DNA from: Morinoia aosen
Lineage: Eukaryota; Arthropoda; Malacostraca; Amphipoda; Talitridae
NCBI GenBank assembly: GCA_030386875.1
Contig: CM059559.1
Span: 63,502,392-63,566,391, forward strand
Length of the DNA stretch: 64,000 nt
Direction: 5' to 3'
In this document: in pieces, positions 1 through 13,759 of the stretch
How the letters are laid out: each line of letters begins with the position of its first letter
How positions within the stretch are numbered: the stretch's first letter is position 1
Position numbers and translations under genes: made by a program
Notes under the pieces: generated by a model
Database searches by the model: none
Told to the model about the DNA's origin: nothing
Seen by the model: only the letters and a program-made list of their open reading frames with translations

Positions 1-240
1 AGTTGGCACACCACCCTCAAACCACTTGCGAAAAACCCTCCAACACCAGCATCATATGCGTAAAGCGCATCTCTATCAGTTTCCTATCTATATTTTTCCG
101 TTTCAACCTCTTTCCTTCCCGACACACTCAGTGTCAAAAACTCTTTTTCCGTCTTCTCTATAAGCATCGACTTACTGACTGATAGTTGACAGCAGTGCCA
201 CTGATCGGGGGTAAATATCAACAAGGAATTAGTTGGCACG

Positions 241-2410
241 ATGAGTTCGAGTGAGGAGGCGTTCTTGTTGGAGTCTTCGTATGTAAAGTACTTCATTCTT
301 GATGGAAATCAGAGAGTTGGCGTTCACCCAATTAATAAAACAAGATCCGAATATGGAGAGTACCATCATTTGTTCTCTGATCTACGGAAATGTCCAAAAA
401 AGTTTAAAGAATATACAAGGATGAACATGGCTACATTTGATGAGCTGCTCAGCTTAGTGAGTGATGATATTTACAAACAAACCACTAACTTCCGGCAAGC
501 TATCTCCCCAGAGGAACGGCTGGTGGTAACAATAAGGTAAGTAAAATTATGGTAATTCAATTAGAAAGATGTACTTAGTTCCACATAATATAAAGAAATG
601 AAATAAAAGTTTACCGATCATGAAATAATCCTTTGACGCACTTCTATTTGCGAAGCAATTTTATTTAAGGTTATATAATTCGCTGTTAGTTGCATGTCTG
701 TTATCCAAAAGGGCATGGTTTAATCTGATATTTGATTATTAATTAAACTTAAAATGAATTTGCAACCCTATAAGACTAATACGAAAGCATCTACTGGAAA
801 GTGTTCAAAAATGTTGGGGAAACAAACATTCTATTGCCAAAACTCACATTTAAAATTATTCGTCATTTTCTTCATGTAAGAACTTGTACACTAATTCTTG
901 AACTTTAATCTTAAACAAGCATTGATTTTTTTTGCTCATGCTCTGCATTGATGGTACAACACTCTGAAGAAAGAGACTGTATTCATCAGGCTCACTCTTT
1001 CTTTTGAAGTGTTCAAGTTTCTCTTTTTCTAACTGCAAGAAATGCTCCCTGATGTCACTCTGAACTTTCCTCTTTTTTCTACATGGTTCTTTGGAGCATT
1101 CTTCCATATTTTCTGGCGTTTCATCAGTACCGGGTTCCACAAGTCCTTCGAATGCGTCGTTATCGTCCTGAGCTGAAGTCGAAGTAATGCTTGCACTCAT
1201 CGACTCGGATTGCTGTCCATCAGTGCAGTTTTGCTTCGAAGCCATCTCCGACAAATTCCCAATTGTCTGTTTTCCGTACATTTGATCTTTCATGAAGAAA
1301 CACATTTTAAAAAAAGGCCATTTGCTTTCATAAGATTCAGGGGTAAGTCCTGCGGTTCCCGACTTTCCTTGCGAAGCTTCTTCAATTCCACTCGAAATTT
1401 ATCACGCAGGGTTTTATACTTCTTCCTTGCTGCTCCTTCTGGAAAAAAAGAAATGATCTATCACTTAAATTGACTAATATAGCATTTTAAAAATAATTTT
1501 TCTTCTTTTCAGATACTTGGCAACTGGATCGTCCTTTCGATCGTTGGCTTTTCAATTCAGGATGGGAAAATCAACAGTTGCAACTATTGTGACGGAGACG
1601 TGCAAAGCGATTTGGAGGAACCTTCAACCTATATTTATGCCTTACCCTGATCGAAAATTGTGTGGTGAAATTGTAGAGCAGTTTTATAAAAAATGGAATT
1701 TCCCCAACTGCTTTGGCGCGATAGACGGCAAACACATTCGCGTAACATGCCCAAACCAAACTGGATCTCTGTATTTTAACTACAAGCATTTTTTTTCAAT
1801 AATTCTCCAAGGTGTTGCAGATCACGAATGCAAATTTGTATGTGTTGACGTTGGAGCATTTGGTAAGCAGAGCGATGGTGGAGTGTTCCGTAATAGTGAC
1901 TTGTATAAATGCATGCAGGAAAATAAATTCAATTGCCCCGAATCGATGAAGCTACCCGGGAGTGATGAGGAAACACCATTTCTTTTAGTAGGAGATGAAG
2001 CCTACCCATTGCTCCCTTATTTGATGCGCCCATACCCACGTCAAAACTTAGATGAAACGAAAAAAATTTTCAATTATCGCCTATCTAGAGCTCGGCGTTG
2101 TGTAGAGTGTGCTTTTGGAGTAATGACCTCGAAATTTAGAATTTTGACAAAATCCATTGAAACCAGTGTGGAGAATGCAGTGGAAATCACAAAAGCAATA
2201 ACAGTTTTACACAATATGATTGTTGTCAGGGAGAGAGTGGACATGGAGCTGGCATCTGCATCACATGAATTCTTTGAATCAAATGAACAATATGCGACTG
2301 CTCCTGCTGACAGAAACAGCTCACGAATTGCAGCAAATGTGAGAAACAAATTGAAAGATTATTTTATTTCTGATGTTGGAAAAGTTCCATGGCAGGCATA
2401 TGTATTGTAA
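241..2410 (+). CDS. PIF/Harbinger transposase (HARBI1-like), two exons
   Basis: Exon 1 is 241-536 and exon 2 is 1513-2410. The intron 537-1512 starts GTAAGT and ends TTTTCAG; it splits an Arg codon in phase 2 and joins ...VVTI-R-YLATGSSFRSLA in frame. The protein is about 397 residues, close to HARBI1-like length. Exon 1 carries the helix-turn-helix-like N-terminus and exon 2 the DDE_Tnp_4 fold. The acidic residues visible are Asp in GAIDGKH (codon 1724-1726), Asp in VGDEAYPL (1994-1996) and Glu in RRCVECAFG (2105-2107). No stop or frameshift is seen in either exon. In this family the protein cuts and joins the element in the nucleus, usually after import by a Myb/MADF partner. An AATAAA lies at about 2486, shortly after the stop. 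The start ATG at 241 is the first in frame but is not proven. Confidence 0.88.
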
Positions 2411-3366
2411 AGAAACATCGTACTAAATTGAATTTGAATGTTATTTACACGAGTGTTGTGTAAAGTGACGGATTTTGTTTTCTGCAATAAAGGAAATGAA
2501 TTTTGCTAAATTTTATAATTTTCCTAACTTCATAGGCCCCGAAACCGAAAAGATCCGCGAACACGCAACCAACTAGAAGATTGTTCGTGAATTTTTCAAA
2601 CATCTTAAAACAAAAGAAAAATGCAAGATTCGTAATGTACGGCGATATACATGCAAAATTATAATAAAATTATTAGCTTCGTAATATATGACAATTCACT
2701 AGTTGAATCAAATTTTAATTTTCAACTACTTCTATATTGAATTTACAAAAACTTTAAAATGCACCTTAAACTTTATTTCATTTGTTTGATGTCAGTTAGC
2801 CTGTCACATAATTTAAGAAATGAAAATTGGGTCTCTCTATTTAGGTGTTGTAGAAGTATAATAATTTTATATCGCTACTGTGTTCAACTATTCATGCTAC
2901 ATAGCTTTCACCCACTGACCGTTCGTGACTCATCGGGAAATCAAAGAAGTAAATTTAGTTAGCGAGCCTGATTAAACGCTGTAATTCAACAATTAGCTAA
3001 CTAATTTACTAGCTGTGAAAGGAACACTTTTTCTTTCATGATTGATGACCATCATTTTAATGATAAAATATGTATTATTGGAAAGTATCGGCAGGATTTT
3101 GCCAATAATGATACCGATACCAGCAAAAATCATTGATACTGCCGATACCGATACATCACTAATCTTCATGTCAAGGAAAACTTTAAAGCGTCACTAGTAT
3201 GGTATAGGTCTTGAACACAGCTACAATTCTCACCTGAAACTTGCAGTGCATCCGCTATCATTGACCATTGGTTGCTCATGAACACCCTGTCGCTGTGCTG
3301 AGGGTGAGAAGCGTCCCAAATGGCAGGCACTGCCTGAATAGAAGAGAGTAGCTGCTCCACATTCAT
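856..3366 (-). pseudogene. MADF-BESS accessory gene of the Harbinger element, two exons, one frameshift
   Basis: Exon 1 is 3366-3234 and encodes the first half of a MADF domain (MNVEQLLSSIQAVPAIWD and following). It ends at CAG|GTGAG. Exon 2 is 1438-856 after TTTTTTTCCAG and continues with RKKYKTLRDKFRVELKKLRK, the second half of MADF. The phase-1 join is in frame. About 20 codons later the frame is lost; the hallmark WPFFKMCFFMKD (codons from about 1320 down) is one frame away, implying a single indel around 1335-1375. Downstream lie an acidic linker, an NLS-like RKKRKV and a C-terminal BESS motif (FLQSVVPSMQSMSKKNQ...). MADF is a Myb/SANT-like DNA-binding domain; in Drosophila PIF elements such a protein accompanies the transposase. 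The indel could be real decay or an assembly error. Confidence 0.8.
2531..3162 (-). repeat. hAT-like non-autonomous element, copy A, one end truncated
   Basis: The block from AGGCCCCGAAACCGAAAAG (about 2535) to the terminal CGATACATCACTAA (3162) is homologous to copies at 18,014-19,100 (opposite orientation) and 21,204-22,158 (same orientation). Only the GATACCGATAC-rich TIR end is present; the other end is missing, starting abruptly at about 2531. It lies in the MADF gene's intron. The base string CTTCAT occurs at both edges, which may be chance or a remnant duplication. It has no coding capacity. Confidence 0.65.
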
Positions 3367-3594
3367 CACTCACGGCTGCTCGAGACATACTGAACGCGCC
3401 GCGCAGCGTCAAATATTTCTCCCAAGTAATCCTGAATTTCGACAGCGCGACGCGGCGTCTGTGCGCTTTGGTCTGCCTGCGTCCGCGCGCGTCTAGTGTG
3501 GCCGCTCTCAGGACAACACATGTATTTAATGTTGCAGCCACTGCCTGCGTACGCACGCGTCAGCGCCAACGCGTTCAGTCTGGCCGTACCCTTA

Positions 3595-6500
3595 CTGGCG
3601 CGCCGCTAACCCCGAGCAAACCTACCAAAACCAGTGAATACAACCAACTATTATCTCGAAAAAAAACTGAATAGAACGGTGAGAATTTTCTCACAATACT
3701 ACCAAATTTCAGTAACACGATTTGTTACTATTCCCCGCTCATGAAGTTTAATGTTCAAATGGAGTCAAATGTTCATCGATGCGAAAATTTATTCAACCAA
3801 AAGTTGTCAACCGGCAGTGTTCTTGTGATTCATTTTTGAAAATTTGCACTGTCAGATACTGGAAAGCTTTCACTGAGAAACTTCAAATGTCCTCAGATGA
3901 CAATATTGAAAATTATAGTGGTTCCTCCAGTGGTGCTTAAGACTGGACGCTCTTGGGGAAGTGAGTATCCGTTGATGTTTTTCATACAATAGTAAGCACT
4001 ACAAGAGTCTCAGAGGCTCATCACAATAGTCTGACTTCCTTCTGAACATCTGAGCCCCAATCCTGTTGGTGGAGCACACGGTCAATACTTTGATCCGCAA
4101 TGGTAGAACAGCCTGTGGTTGTATGGTATGTGGTAGAACAGCCACAATGGTCGCCACATTCATTGTGGCATCATGGTATGACCAGTGAGATCTAATGAAA
4201 TTCACGAGATAAGGGTATTTTATTTCCGTTCTTTATTTGTTTATATTAGCGAAAGTGATCCATATTCCTTAAAAATTCAAAGGATAATTGAGAATTCTGT
4301 TTAAAAAGTTTATTTTTATTTTGGTATTGTGCCCGAATAGTCCCAACAAAAGTCTTGCGATCCCATCACCTATCATTATATGACCGTTTTCATTTGTGCA
4401 GACCATATTAATGTACCGAACGTGATGACAAGTTGATATTAATTACTATTATTATAATTATTTCCTTCACCTGCTATTTTAAACATTCGATATCCCACAT
4501 TTCTAGCGTTTTGTGTTAAAAGTTATTTTTTGATCATTATTTGGTGGTCTGAGCACACACGAACAAGCGTGAAGCTAACAGTTGTTTTTTCAAAAACTTC
4601 CAATTGCACATATGTCGATGTATTATAGCATCAATAAATCTGTTACTTGAATGACTTAAGTATTTCAGGTTTACATCATGTTGTTTTCATTGTTACATCA
4701 GATTTTCAAAACAGGGGCGTTATAAGCTTTTGGTCATTGTTATAACACTTATAACGTAGTTCATGTAAAATGTTTATTTTTTAAGCCATGAACGATAGTT
4801 ATTTAGTAAAGTAATTTTTTATCACTCCTTGTTAAGTCTGATATAAAAGTATTCATATCATTCTTACTTACAAACAAAAAGCAAAAAATCATTCGCATCT
4901 AAATTTCTCACAGAAGGAACACAACTTTTTTAGATGCAGTATTGCATTACCGTGCAATTTTGGACACCATTGTGCTCTCTTGCTATGAGAAATTCCATGT
5001 CCCAGGTAAATGGAGGGAGCTAACATTACATCAGAATGAAAAACCTCACGTCAGGCTCCGTTAACGAGCTTCGTCGTTCTGCGTCTGGACGCAGGGCGAT
5101 TTTTATGCAAAAGTGTATTTTCCTGAGAGAGAGAAACATGTGGCATAAAGGAGAGCGCTTGGTCTGCAAGCATCTACTACGTTGATTTGCTACCTATGAT
5201 AGCGAATTTTGTTGAACTGATGTGACGTATTGGTTAATTGAATTGACCATGTGTAAATCATAAGGTGTTTTGTATTTTTAAATTTGGATTTAATTTTAAT
5301 TTCATACTAGTATATAAGTGATGTTTTCAAACTGCATTGGTACACCTTGGAATGAGGGAAAAGTCCGAGCGAACATGAAGTAAATTTTGCACCTGATCGA
5401 AAATTTTCTCTCTTAAAATTATGAGTTCTAACTTCAAAGAATTGTGCGGCTGTTATGACATTTCGAAGAATTCATTTTACTAAGTGTTAACGGTTAACAG
5501 AAGAAATGTGTGGTTGCATTGGTTATCTGAAATACAATTAGTTCTTTCAAGAACTGTTCGGCTTAAATTTCTTCTCATTCTACAGATGGAGAGTATCGAG
5601 GGCTTGGTAATACAGTGAATAGTAGTGGGGTGGCTCCAAATTTTATTTTGGAGGGACATACATAGTTGAATATATTCTTGGAAACTCATTGCGAATAACA
5701 TTAGAACAATGAATGGTTTTGTAATTTAATTCTGCTTCCGTATATCTGAAGGCCTATTAATAATGGCAACGTCTCAGAACATAAAAAACCTGCCTTTAAA
5801 AAATTAACCATAATTTAGTTGAGTCTTTCATGTTCACTTCCACGATCTATTAACGTAAGCACATGGTAATGGTGTGAATCATTATAATCTACCAGACATG
5901 ACATTTCTTAGTTTATTCCATCAAAGTTAACTGCAAGTCTCAGGTTTTGAACCATCAGTTTGAAATTGTGCTTCTATCGTCAACGAAAAAGTTCTAATAA
6001 TATATATTTTTTTTTAAATGGAATATAGTAAGCCTCATCACGGTTAAAAAAACATGTGATGAAATTATTAAACGAGTAGAGAACAGAAAACCGAGAGTCT
6101 CTGCATGATTCACTTACGCTCGCAGAGGAACAAAAATTCTGGTATTTATACAAATCAGGGTGGGAAAAACCCCATTTTTTATTAAAAACAACCAACCTAT
6201 TTATGTTTTTATAGGATTTTATTGTTGTTATTTTGGATAACGGTACACTAAATTTGCTCAAAAGTAATTCCATTAATATATACATTAATTTATGAAATTT
6301 GTGGGCAGTGTGAACACAGCTTGACTTGAATTACTCCAGCCAAAAGCAATAGCTGCCAAAGTATCAGCAGTATTATTCGGTAAAATCAATTTCTGATTTT
6401 TACGCTCTCTCAGTCTTGCTGTCAATGTCGTCAAATGCAGTATGATAACTCAGGCTCGACATCTACATCTGCTTGTTAGGCTTACTAGTTTCCTGTCTAC

Positions 6501-9200
6501 AATATAAAACAGCATGGTCTGCACCTGCTTTAACTTGTAAGGCCTGCTGGCTTCCTGCCTGCAAAAGATGGTGACGCTTTGAATGAAAAGGCAGTTGCGA
6601 GTGTTTGCCTATGAGCTTCTTCTTACTGTTTTCATAATTCCTATTATTAAAAATGAGTATGATTAAGTAACTTGTCTGAGCTGTGTTTTAAGTATTTAAT
6701 TATTAAAGTTGGATGACCGTACACCTACATCCAAATTACCCATAATTAATGTGTTCCGTAGCCTGCAGATTTTACACTGTTCGTAATTAATACATTCGCA
6801 ATGCCTTTAGGTTGTGGTAGGAAAAAAGGGCGCACTGGAGTCATGTAACTGAAATAGAAGGAGATACAACTAAAATTAGTAAGGACTTTTTCGGTGATAA
6901 AATAAGCTCTAAGATAAAAAAGGCGTGAAATAATTTGCAAAAATGTAAGGAGAACAAAAGCAAAAACCAATAGTAGAGCGGGCTGAAGGCACAGCACAGC
7001 TAGAAGCACAATTTGCCCTGCTGACTCAAGATGTGGGTCTGCAATCGACTGATGTCAGTGACATCATTTTCCTTTTCTTCTGCATTAGCACCAATATCAG
7101 TGAAGTCAACTGCACCACCACCAGTAAAAGAAGTAAGACTTTTGAGTACCTTTGCACTTCTCAAAAAGAAAAAATAGATCTTCAACTAAGGAAATATAAT
7201 CCCAGTTGAACATCTGAGAGTTTAGTATAGAAGGTTCCACAAGTTATGTTCTGTGATGCGACCTGGATGCGTAATGCCAGACTATACCATCCGTGACAAT
7301 GTTTCGTGTAGGTTTGGGGCAAAGAAAGCTCCGATGCTCATTAAAATATGCAAGCATTTGAGGTCAAATGCTGATCTTTATGACATGCAATTGAGACTTA
7401 CCACCGCCAGGAGAGACTTCCTCATGATAGTACAAATTGTGTCGTTCAACCTAAAGGAAGTTATTAAGGATCAAATTAGATTTAATGTATTATAAATGGA
7501 GTTAATAAAAGGAAAACAATGAAACCTGCACGTTGCCTTTCTTAGAGGTTTGTGCATTTACATGACTTTAAATTTTGAAAAGCCCATTCGACATACTTTT
7601 TTGCTTTATTTGAGGTGTTTTTTTGTTGAGTTTTTTAATGACAACCCTTATACAAATACTTAACGAGCTAATTTTTGCAAGGTTTATATTTGAGCTCATG
7701 AACTAATGAATTCACTAACCAGAACGTCGAAGGATCTTTTAAATAATGTACAGGAATTTTTTATAACGTAGACTCATTATTTGATTAGGTGCTCGGCTTG
7801 TGACTCATATTTTTGTTGAAGGATTCCCAAAATAGTTCAACTCCATTCCGTAATATTTTAATCCAAATTTTAAATCCGGTAAACCTTGTTGCACAACTTC
7901 TAGGTTTTCTGGTCCTGTTTCATGATTTTTACGTATGACGTTTTCTGACCCATGCAACTAAAAAGTCTCTAGTACACGGTTCATTTTGTCAAGACTGTGA
8001 CTTACTAGTTATGCAGCTTGATCCTGCTAATTCATCTTCATAACTTGTTAGTCTATTTTTTGAGGCAGTGTCATGGCCTACATCTGAAAGTGCCTGTTCT
8101 GTATCTGATGCTAGTTATCGCTGCCCATTTTTGCGCTACTAGTTCTAACTTTATTCTTACGTGGGATGGGATCAGACCTCATCCCAACTCCCAATTCGGC
8201 CTACTCTTTAGATACATGTAAACAATTAATTTTTTTTTAAGTTCTTACGAGCGTGATGTAAAGTATAGTTTCCATGAAATCATTTCATTATTCAACTTCC
8301 CAAATGGATTTCTGTGCAGCATTTCGAGGTCGTATTGAAATTGTCGAATGGATAATTTTTGTTGTGGCACTTCATAAACAAAAACTAAAAACTCTCTTCA
8401 AGCGTTGCGGTTCAAATCCTGTCTAAGCGTAAGCTATATTGTCGTTTAGATCCTGACTTTCACACAAAGTGTGAAAAAATATTTGGCTTTATTTCAGTGC
8501 ATTGACAAGGTGAATCAAATATTTCGATATAACTATGTAGTATTTTGGAGAAATAAATTGAGGCTACCAAGCTGGTTTTTGATGAAGTTAGTTGTCTCTC
8601 TAATTAACGTCCCGGGGATTGACTACTGTTTCGAGAGTGTCGCAGTGAAACGGTTGCCGGAAGTATCGCTTGCTTGTAGATTTTGTAGCGAGTCAGACAG
8701 CTGTTGAAAGGATCAACAGTTGAGTCAGACACACCGCCATCTCTGGCGGAAATTGGATTGCCAAGGAAGCTGGCCGCCGTTCGTCACCGCGTAGTTTGGG
8801 TGGCGCACCGTTATTCATTGCGAGCGAGCTAAGGCCACGTAAACTGAATTGATAGCTTTCTGAAGGAGCGTCCAGAAAAGACTTCAGAGCATTTACATCT
8901 TCCCAATATATTTACACGAATTCTGAATCTTTCAAAGCCTTCAATATCATTCATGAAAGGGAGCTCTAGAATAAATTGTCGTTTTTTACGGAAAGTTTAT
9001 GTCCATTTTAAAGGAAATCCATTACAGTTTTTATCAACCAAATATGAACATTTTGTAACAAAATGCGTTTCGATCTTTTTGTTTAACTTAAAAATACCCG
9101 TTTTCGAGAATTGCGGCTGTTTCATGTAAATAATTTATCTAGGAATCTTTTTAAGTCATTCAAGGAACTGAAATTTTCACAATTAAGAATATTCTGTAAA
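3595..9200. other. unassigned AT-rich DNA
   Basis: I see no supportable gene, terminal repeat or RNA in this stretch. Open frames are short and without recognisable motifs. A diverged tandem duplication of about 60 bp (CTGCTTGTTAGGCTTACTAG-like unit) is at about 6467-6566. Old transposon debris beyond recognition is likely. Confidence 0.5.
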
Positions 9201-9204
9201 ACCT

Positions 9205-9412
9205 GAATTTATGTAAAACCAAACGAGCAATATATGGTGAATATTGTGGGAAGGGTAACACATCCCAAAAAAATTGCAGCAATTTTTTTCCGGTTTGCAA
9301 AGAAACATCTGGTCGTGCGCTATCGTGATGAAAAATAACACCTTTCCTCTGTGGTAACCCTGGACGCCTTTTTTGAAGTGCTGCTTATAAGTCATCCACA
9401 TAAGAGGATTAT
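9205..9412 (-). pseudogene. mariner/Tc1-type transposase fragment (third catalytic Asp region)
   Basis: Read on the minus strand in one frame, the sequence gives AALQKRRPGLPQRKGVIFHH, then DSARPDVSLQTGKKLLQFFW and DVLPFPQYSPY. This is the highly conserved mariner block with the HHDxARPH signature and the WDVLPHPPYSPDLAPSD region. The catalytic Asp codon is near 9322-9325. The usual SPDLAP is degraded to SPYIA and a stop (TAA) precedes AALQ, so the fragment is dead. About 70 codons remain; no inverted terminal repeats were found. Family assignment is secure, subfamily is not. Confidence 0.8.
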
Positions 9413-9599
9413 TTCTTAAAGTTCTTTGTCTTACAATTTCAGAGATGCTCGTTGTACAGAATTTTATTCCAATCCCACCACACACACATAAAAATTTTCT
9501 TAGGTGAAGAAACTCATTTAGTGTGGCTAAATCGCTATGGATTTCTTTCACTCTGATCTGCCTATCTATGAACATTTCAGTAAACAATCAATTTTTACA

Positions 9600-12500
9600 T
9601 CTCTGGTCATAATTTACTTTAAAAAAATGCGTTATCTCTCTCTTTGCAAAGCAAATCACACATGGAAATGAGGTCCAAAAGGTTCTACTGACTCATGCCA
9701 TGTGACATCCAAACATCTTAGCAATTTGAGAGCCCAATCCGGTGGATTTTGATAGGTTGAGGCTTTCTGCCCATTCCCGCGTTCTGCAATGTGATTTAGT
9801 TTCAATTAATGACTTGATATGCTTATTATTTGTATGGAATGGCATACTTGATCTCTCTTTATCAATATGGCTACAATCTCTAGCTCAGAACCCTGCGAAT
9901 CATTTCTGCGCAGTTAATTCGGTATAAAAATCATCACTGTACACTGTACATCTTTCTTTGTTTTTATATGAGGCATCTTATAACTTTATAGGAATAGAAG
10001 AGTATCAGGTACCGCGAATAATTCTTTTATCTTCTTTTATAAGGGTTACAGAATTAACACAGGTTAAAGGATCTCAATTTTTTTCCACGAGATGATTGCT
10101 TGAGTTGAACTCTGACTAGAGGTGTTGTCACAACTTATTTTTCCGAACTCAATCAAGTTCCAAAATAAGTCGAAAAATAAACTACTGAAACTCAGCACGA
10201 ACTTTTCAGACAACTCAATCCTTTCATTTTATTTTAGCCTAAGACATTTCAGAAAATGAGGTAGTGCCCCCAGGTTACACGTGCTTTCGTGGAAGGATAA
10301 ACAATGAATATTTCTTTTAACAGTGTGCATCAATAAACCCAGCTAACTTAAATTGTATTATTTTCCTTAAATTTTTTGTCTAAAGCTTACACGTACACCC
10401 TCTTGTTTGATTGATCTACGCTTGATCAGAGAAGTCAGAGGAAATTTGCATTGGGAGTCACGATGTTCGTGGGTACAGTCTATGAAATGGATGTGAGCTG
10501 ATAGTAGTAGCATTTTTATTCTGAGAAGCGTGAATCTGTTATTAGTAGTTAATCTGCATTTTGAGTCGAAAACAATCAGAATGCAGTGAAATTCACACCT
10601 GTAGGTTGTTCGCCATCATTTTAGCTATCAATCTTCAGATTTTACGCATCGAGGGGTAAACTAAAATATATTAGGTATGGTAAAGTTCGATTGCATGTGC
10701 AGTTGGGATGTGATTCACATTTATTGAATTTGTTGGCTTTATCGAATTCGTTGGGATGTATGAATTTAATGAATTGTAAGATGGTTTCGAGGTATGAGTA
10801 GAGTTGAAACTGCGGTTTAAACAAGGTTTTCTTCAACCGTACATCTCAGGCTTGCCTCGTTTCCGTAGAGTTAGTTTGTGGTGTTAGGTTATTGTACTGT
10901 GTGAAAAAAACCTACGTAATTAAGGGCACACTGAAAAACAGCGACAAATACCAATGGCTACAACGCAAATTTTGACTTGAACTTCAAAGCATATCCCATC
11001 CGTGTTTTAAAGTTCTTGCGAGGAAATCATTCGTACAGCTATTTGTATGACTTTGGCGTTTCACGGATCATTTGACAGACGATCGTAATCATTGCATTCC
11101 AACGAACGATAAATTACCTTTGTTACCTGAACCAAATGCATTTAGCCTCAAATTTCACTTGCTGCCGTATCCATCAAACTGACATTGTTATATGTAACGC
11201 CCCTAATAAAATTCCTAAGGTTATTCATTTTTTCGCTCATACTGCAATAAGTCAGATCATTGTTTAAATCTTTCACTACACATTCCAGCTGACACTAGGT
11301 GAATGTTAAAAGCTTAATTGATCGATTATTTTCGATCATATACAAGTCCAATGAGCAAAAGTTAGTCATCGTCTTGTGCTTGCATTAGTGAAATCATGAA
11401 ATCAATTGAGAAACTTCGTAAGATATGCCGGAAGAGTAATAATCACAAAACACTGGAAAAATATATGCTATCCGTTCGCTATATTTTGCTTCCTTTAATG
11501 AGTAATCGCCGGACGTACACTACACTTTTTTCAGAGTGGTGTTCATTTGTTGCAATGATAAATGAGTGGCCTCGCTTTCGGCTACCTATTCCAATAGAAT
11601 GAGCTTAGAAAACCCCTTCCATTAGAATGAGCTTAGAAACTTTTACGAATGAATTAATTATATTTTACTTAGCCGTTTGTTATCTAGGCCGATAACTAAT
11701 GAAAGTCTAGGTCTATTTTTTCCTTTTAAAATTCAAATTTTCTAAGTCGTGTCGCGCGTTCTTTGTCGGAAGTATTTTGAAAATCAGCTGCACTCTCACA
11801 ACTCGTAGGAGGTTGCAGTCTGCGTTTAGATTCAGAAGCTTTTAAAAACTGATTGCATATCATTCAAGCTAGGAGCCATTAGTTAATATGTTGATTGAGA
11901 CGAAATCCGCTGTATACTATTTTTGTTCTTCAATGCCTTCGGTCCACATTTATTAACGGTCATTTTGCGTATTTAAAAATTCCCACTGAATTGATTATTT
12001 TGGATACAGGTCAATGGGTTTAGGACGACACTGCGACCATAAGCGCGACCAGCCGCTGTTCGCTTGCATTGCAAAACATTGATAGGGCAGTTATTTTAAA
12101 GGGTGACGCAAGAGCATATCGGATTAAGTAAATGCAGTGCAGCCAAGCCATCGCTCTTAGAAAAAAGCTTGACACACTAGATGGGTGGATGAGTTCAGTA
12201 ACCAAGCTATAGAGACTGAGAGGGTATCAGGTAAAAAACCAAGCTCATGCTCCTAAAGCCAAGAGACGCTTTCTGAAACGACTAGCTAGATAGTATATAG
12301 CGTGTTATAAGTGTTTTTCGAACCAAAGTAGAACAGTCGAGCACCGTTAACACACGAGAATAATACAGAGGTGCGCTAGAAAAAATGGTACTGGGTAGAA
12401 AGACTTATGAATTTCGTTAATTTATTTGAAAGTCTTGTCAACATACCTTAGCAAACCTGCGTGTCTCTCGCGTATTTGTTTTGACGGCTTATCAGTTAAT

Positions 12501-13755
12501 GGAGGAAAGAAAGCTAATCATCGAAATCGTATTTAAAATGGAATTCGTGCTCGAACATTGTTCTTCATTTTATCTTGTTGGCATGTGTGACTGATATTTT
12601 CGATCGCATTCATTTTAACTTTGTAGTCGTCGTAGAGAAAATCGGCCCCTATATATACACATGTCACTTCTAATATTTCACACCAGAGTTGATCAAAACC
12701 ATGTAAGAGGATCTCGTTCGAACTTCGAGGCGTAAAGGTGATAATAAGGTGTGCGAAATATTCTTAGATGCCAACTTGTAATCCACTCTCGCATCTAGTG
12801 GCTGCAGAAGGTACAGAAGGTGCAGAACGTGCAAAAAGCGAGAAGAGACATTGGAGTTCTTTTGATTGCGAGTTCAACAAGAGTTCTCTTGAGTTCTAAC
12901 AAGAGTTCTTTTGTTTGCGATAAGGTCTTCGTCACGTTAGCAATGCAGTTGCTCTGCACTTTCTATCTGTGTGTGAGCCTGTCCTCGCTGAGCTCGAAGG
13001 GACAACGTGACGTTTCACTCCCCGTAACCTTTACGGTGATACTGAGAGATAGTGCACATGTACATTCTCGTTATGAAGAGGACACCCGACCATGCATCTT
13101 GAACTTAAGCCAGAAGAGTTTGGAACTGAAATTGAATAACATACGCAAGCTGATCAGGAATGATCGAGTTTCACTCAAAAATGATCATTAACACCGCTAA
13201 TTTCTGGAACTTATGATTAATAGTTAAATTGCGCTCACACCGAGGGTATTAATAGTGAACACCGTTAGCGTTACAGAATCACAAATTGCTATTTAACTTT
13301 TCGTTGGTTTCGAAATAATTATTTCGAGTTCGTCGCTGCAATGTGAAAAGATGAATTGGAATTTTAAGATGTTTGTTACGTACAGCTCAGTATCTATAAT
13401 TTTATAAGATCTTTCAAATGCAATATTTCCTCTAATTTTGATCGTTTATACTATTTAGTCTACTCTGTTAGATAGATGTTCGAGTAGTTTCAGATGTGTT
13501 GCGATCAAGTTTTGCTTGCGTGACAATTCTTAGCATGCTACGTAAATTGTTTTTTATTTGTTTCTTCCGAATAAAAATTTTGATCTTCGATGCCTTGTTG
13601 TTATTTCTTCATATCGGATGAAATTGATACTGTGTCTATTTTTCTATGTGCGCCCTTTCTGTTTTTCATTCGCTTTTTCCCATATCTTTCTTTGAAAACG
13701 TAACCTAAAATTAAATCGGCGTTGAAACGTCGGATTCTTAAAATGAAAAGAAAGG
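9600..13755. other. unassigned AT-rich DNA
   Basis: No gene or element can be supported. A 123-codon open frame at 12,820-13,191 overlaps a local stretch of repeated GAGTTCTTTTG/GAGTTCAACAAG units and shows no family motif, so it is not called. The rest is low-complexity AT-rich sequence. Confidence 0.45.
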
Positions 13756-13759
13756 CGAA

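Larger units (their letters stand above)
1..3591. mobile_element. PIF/Harbinger DNA transposon, right part, left end outside the window
   Basis: The block contains a Harbinger-type DDE transposase and a MADF-BESS accessory gene, the two proteins expected of an autonomous PIF/Harbinger element. The right boundary is placed at 3591: the GC-rich subterminal stretch ends in GTCTGGCCGTACCC, followed by TTA at 3592-3594. A 3 bp TTA/TAA duplication is the rule for this superfamily. A similar string (AGTGTGGCCG) recurs about 90 bp inwards, as expected for subterminal binding sites. The left terminal repeat is not in the window, so the inverted repeat cannot be matched. A hAT-like repeat at about 2531-3162 lies inside and is not part of the original element. 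Confidence 0.75.

Noticed and set aside
12820..13191. 123-codon open frame
   Set aside because: No recognisable motif and partly built on local GAGTTCTTTTG repeats; start codon is not ATG. Could be chance.
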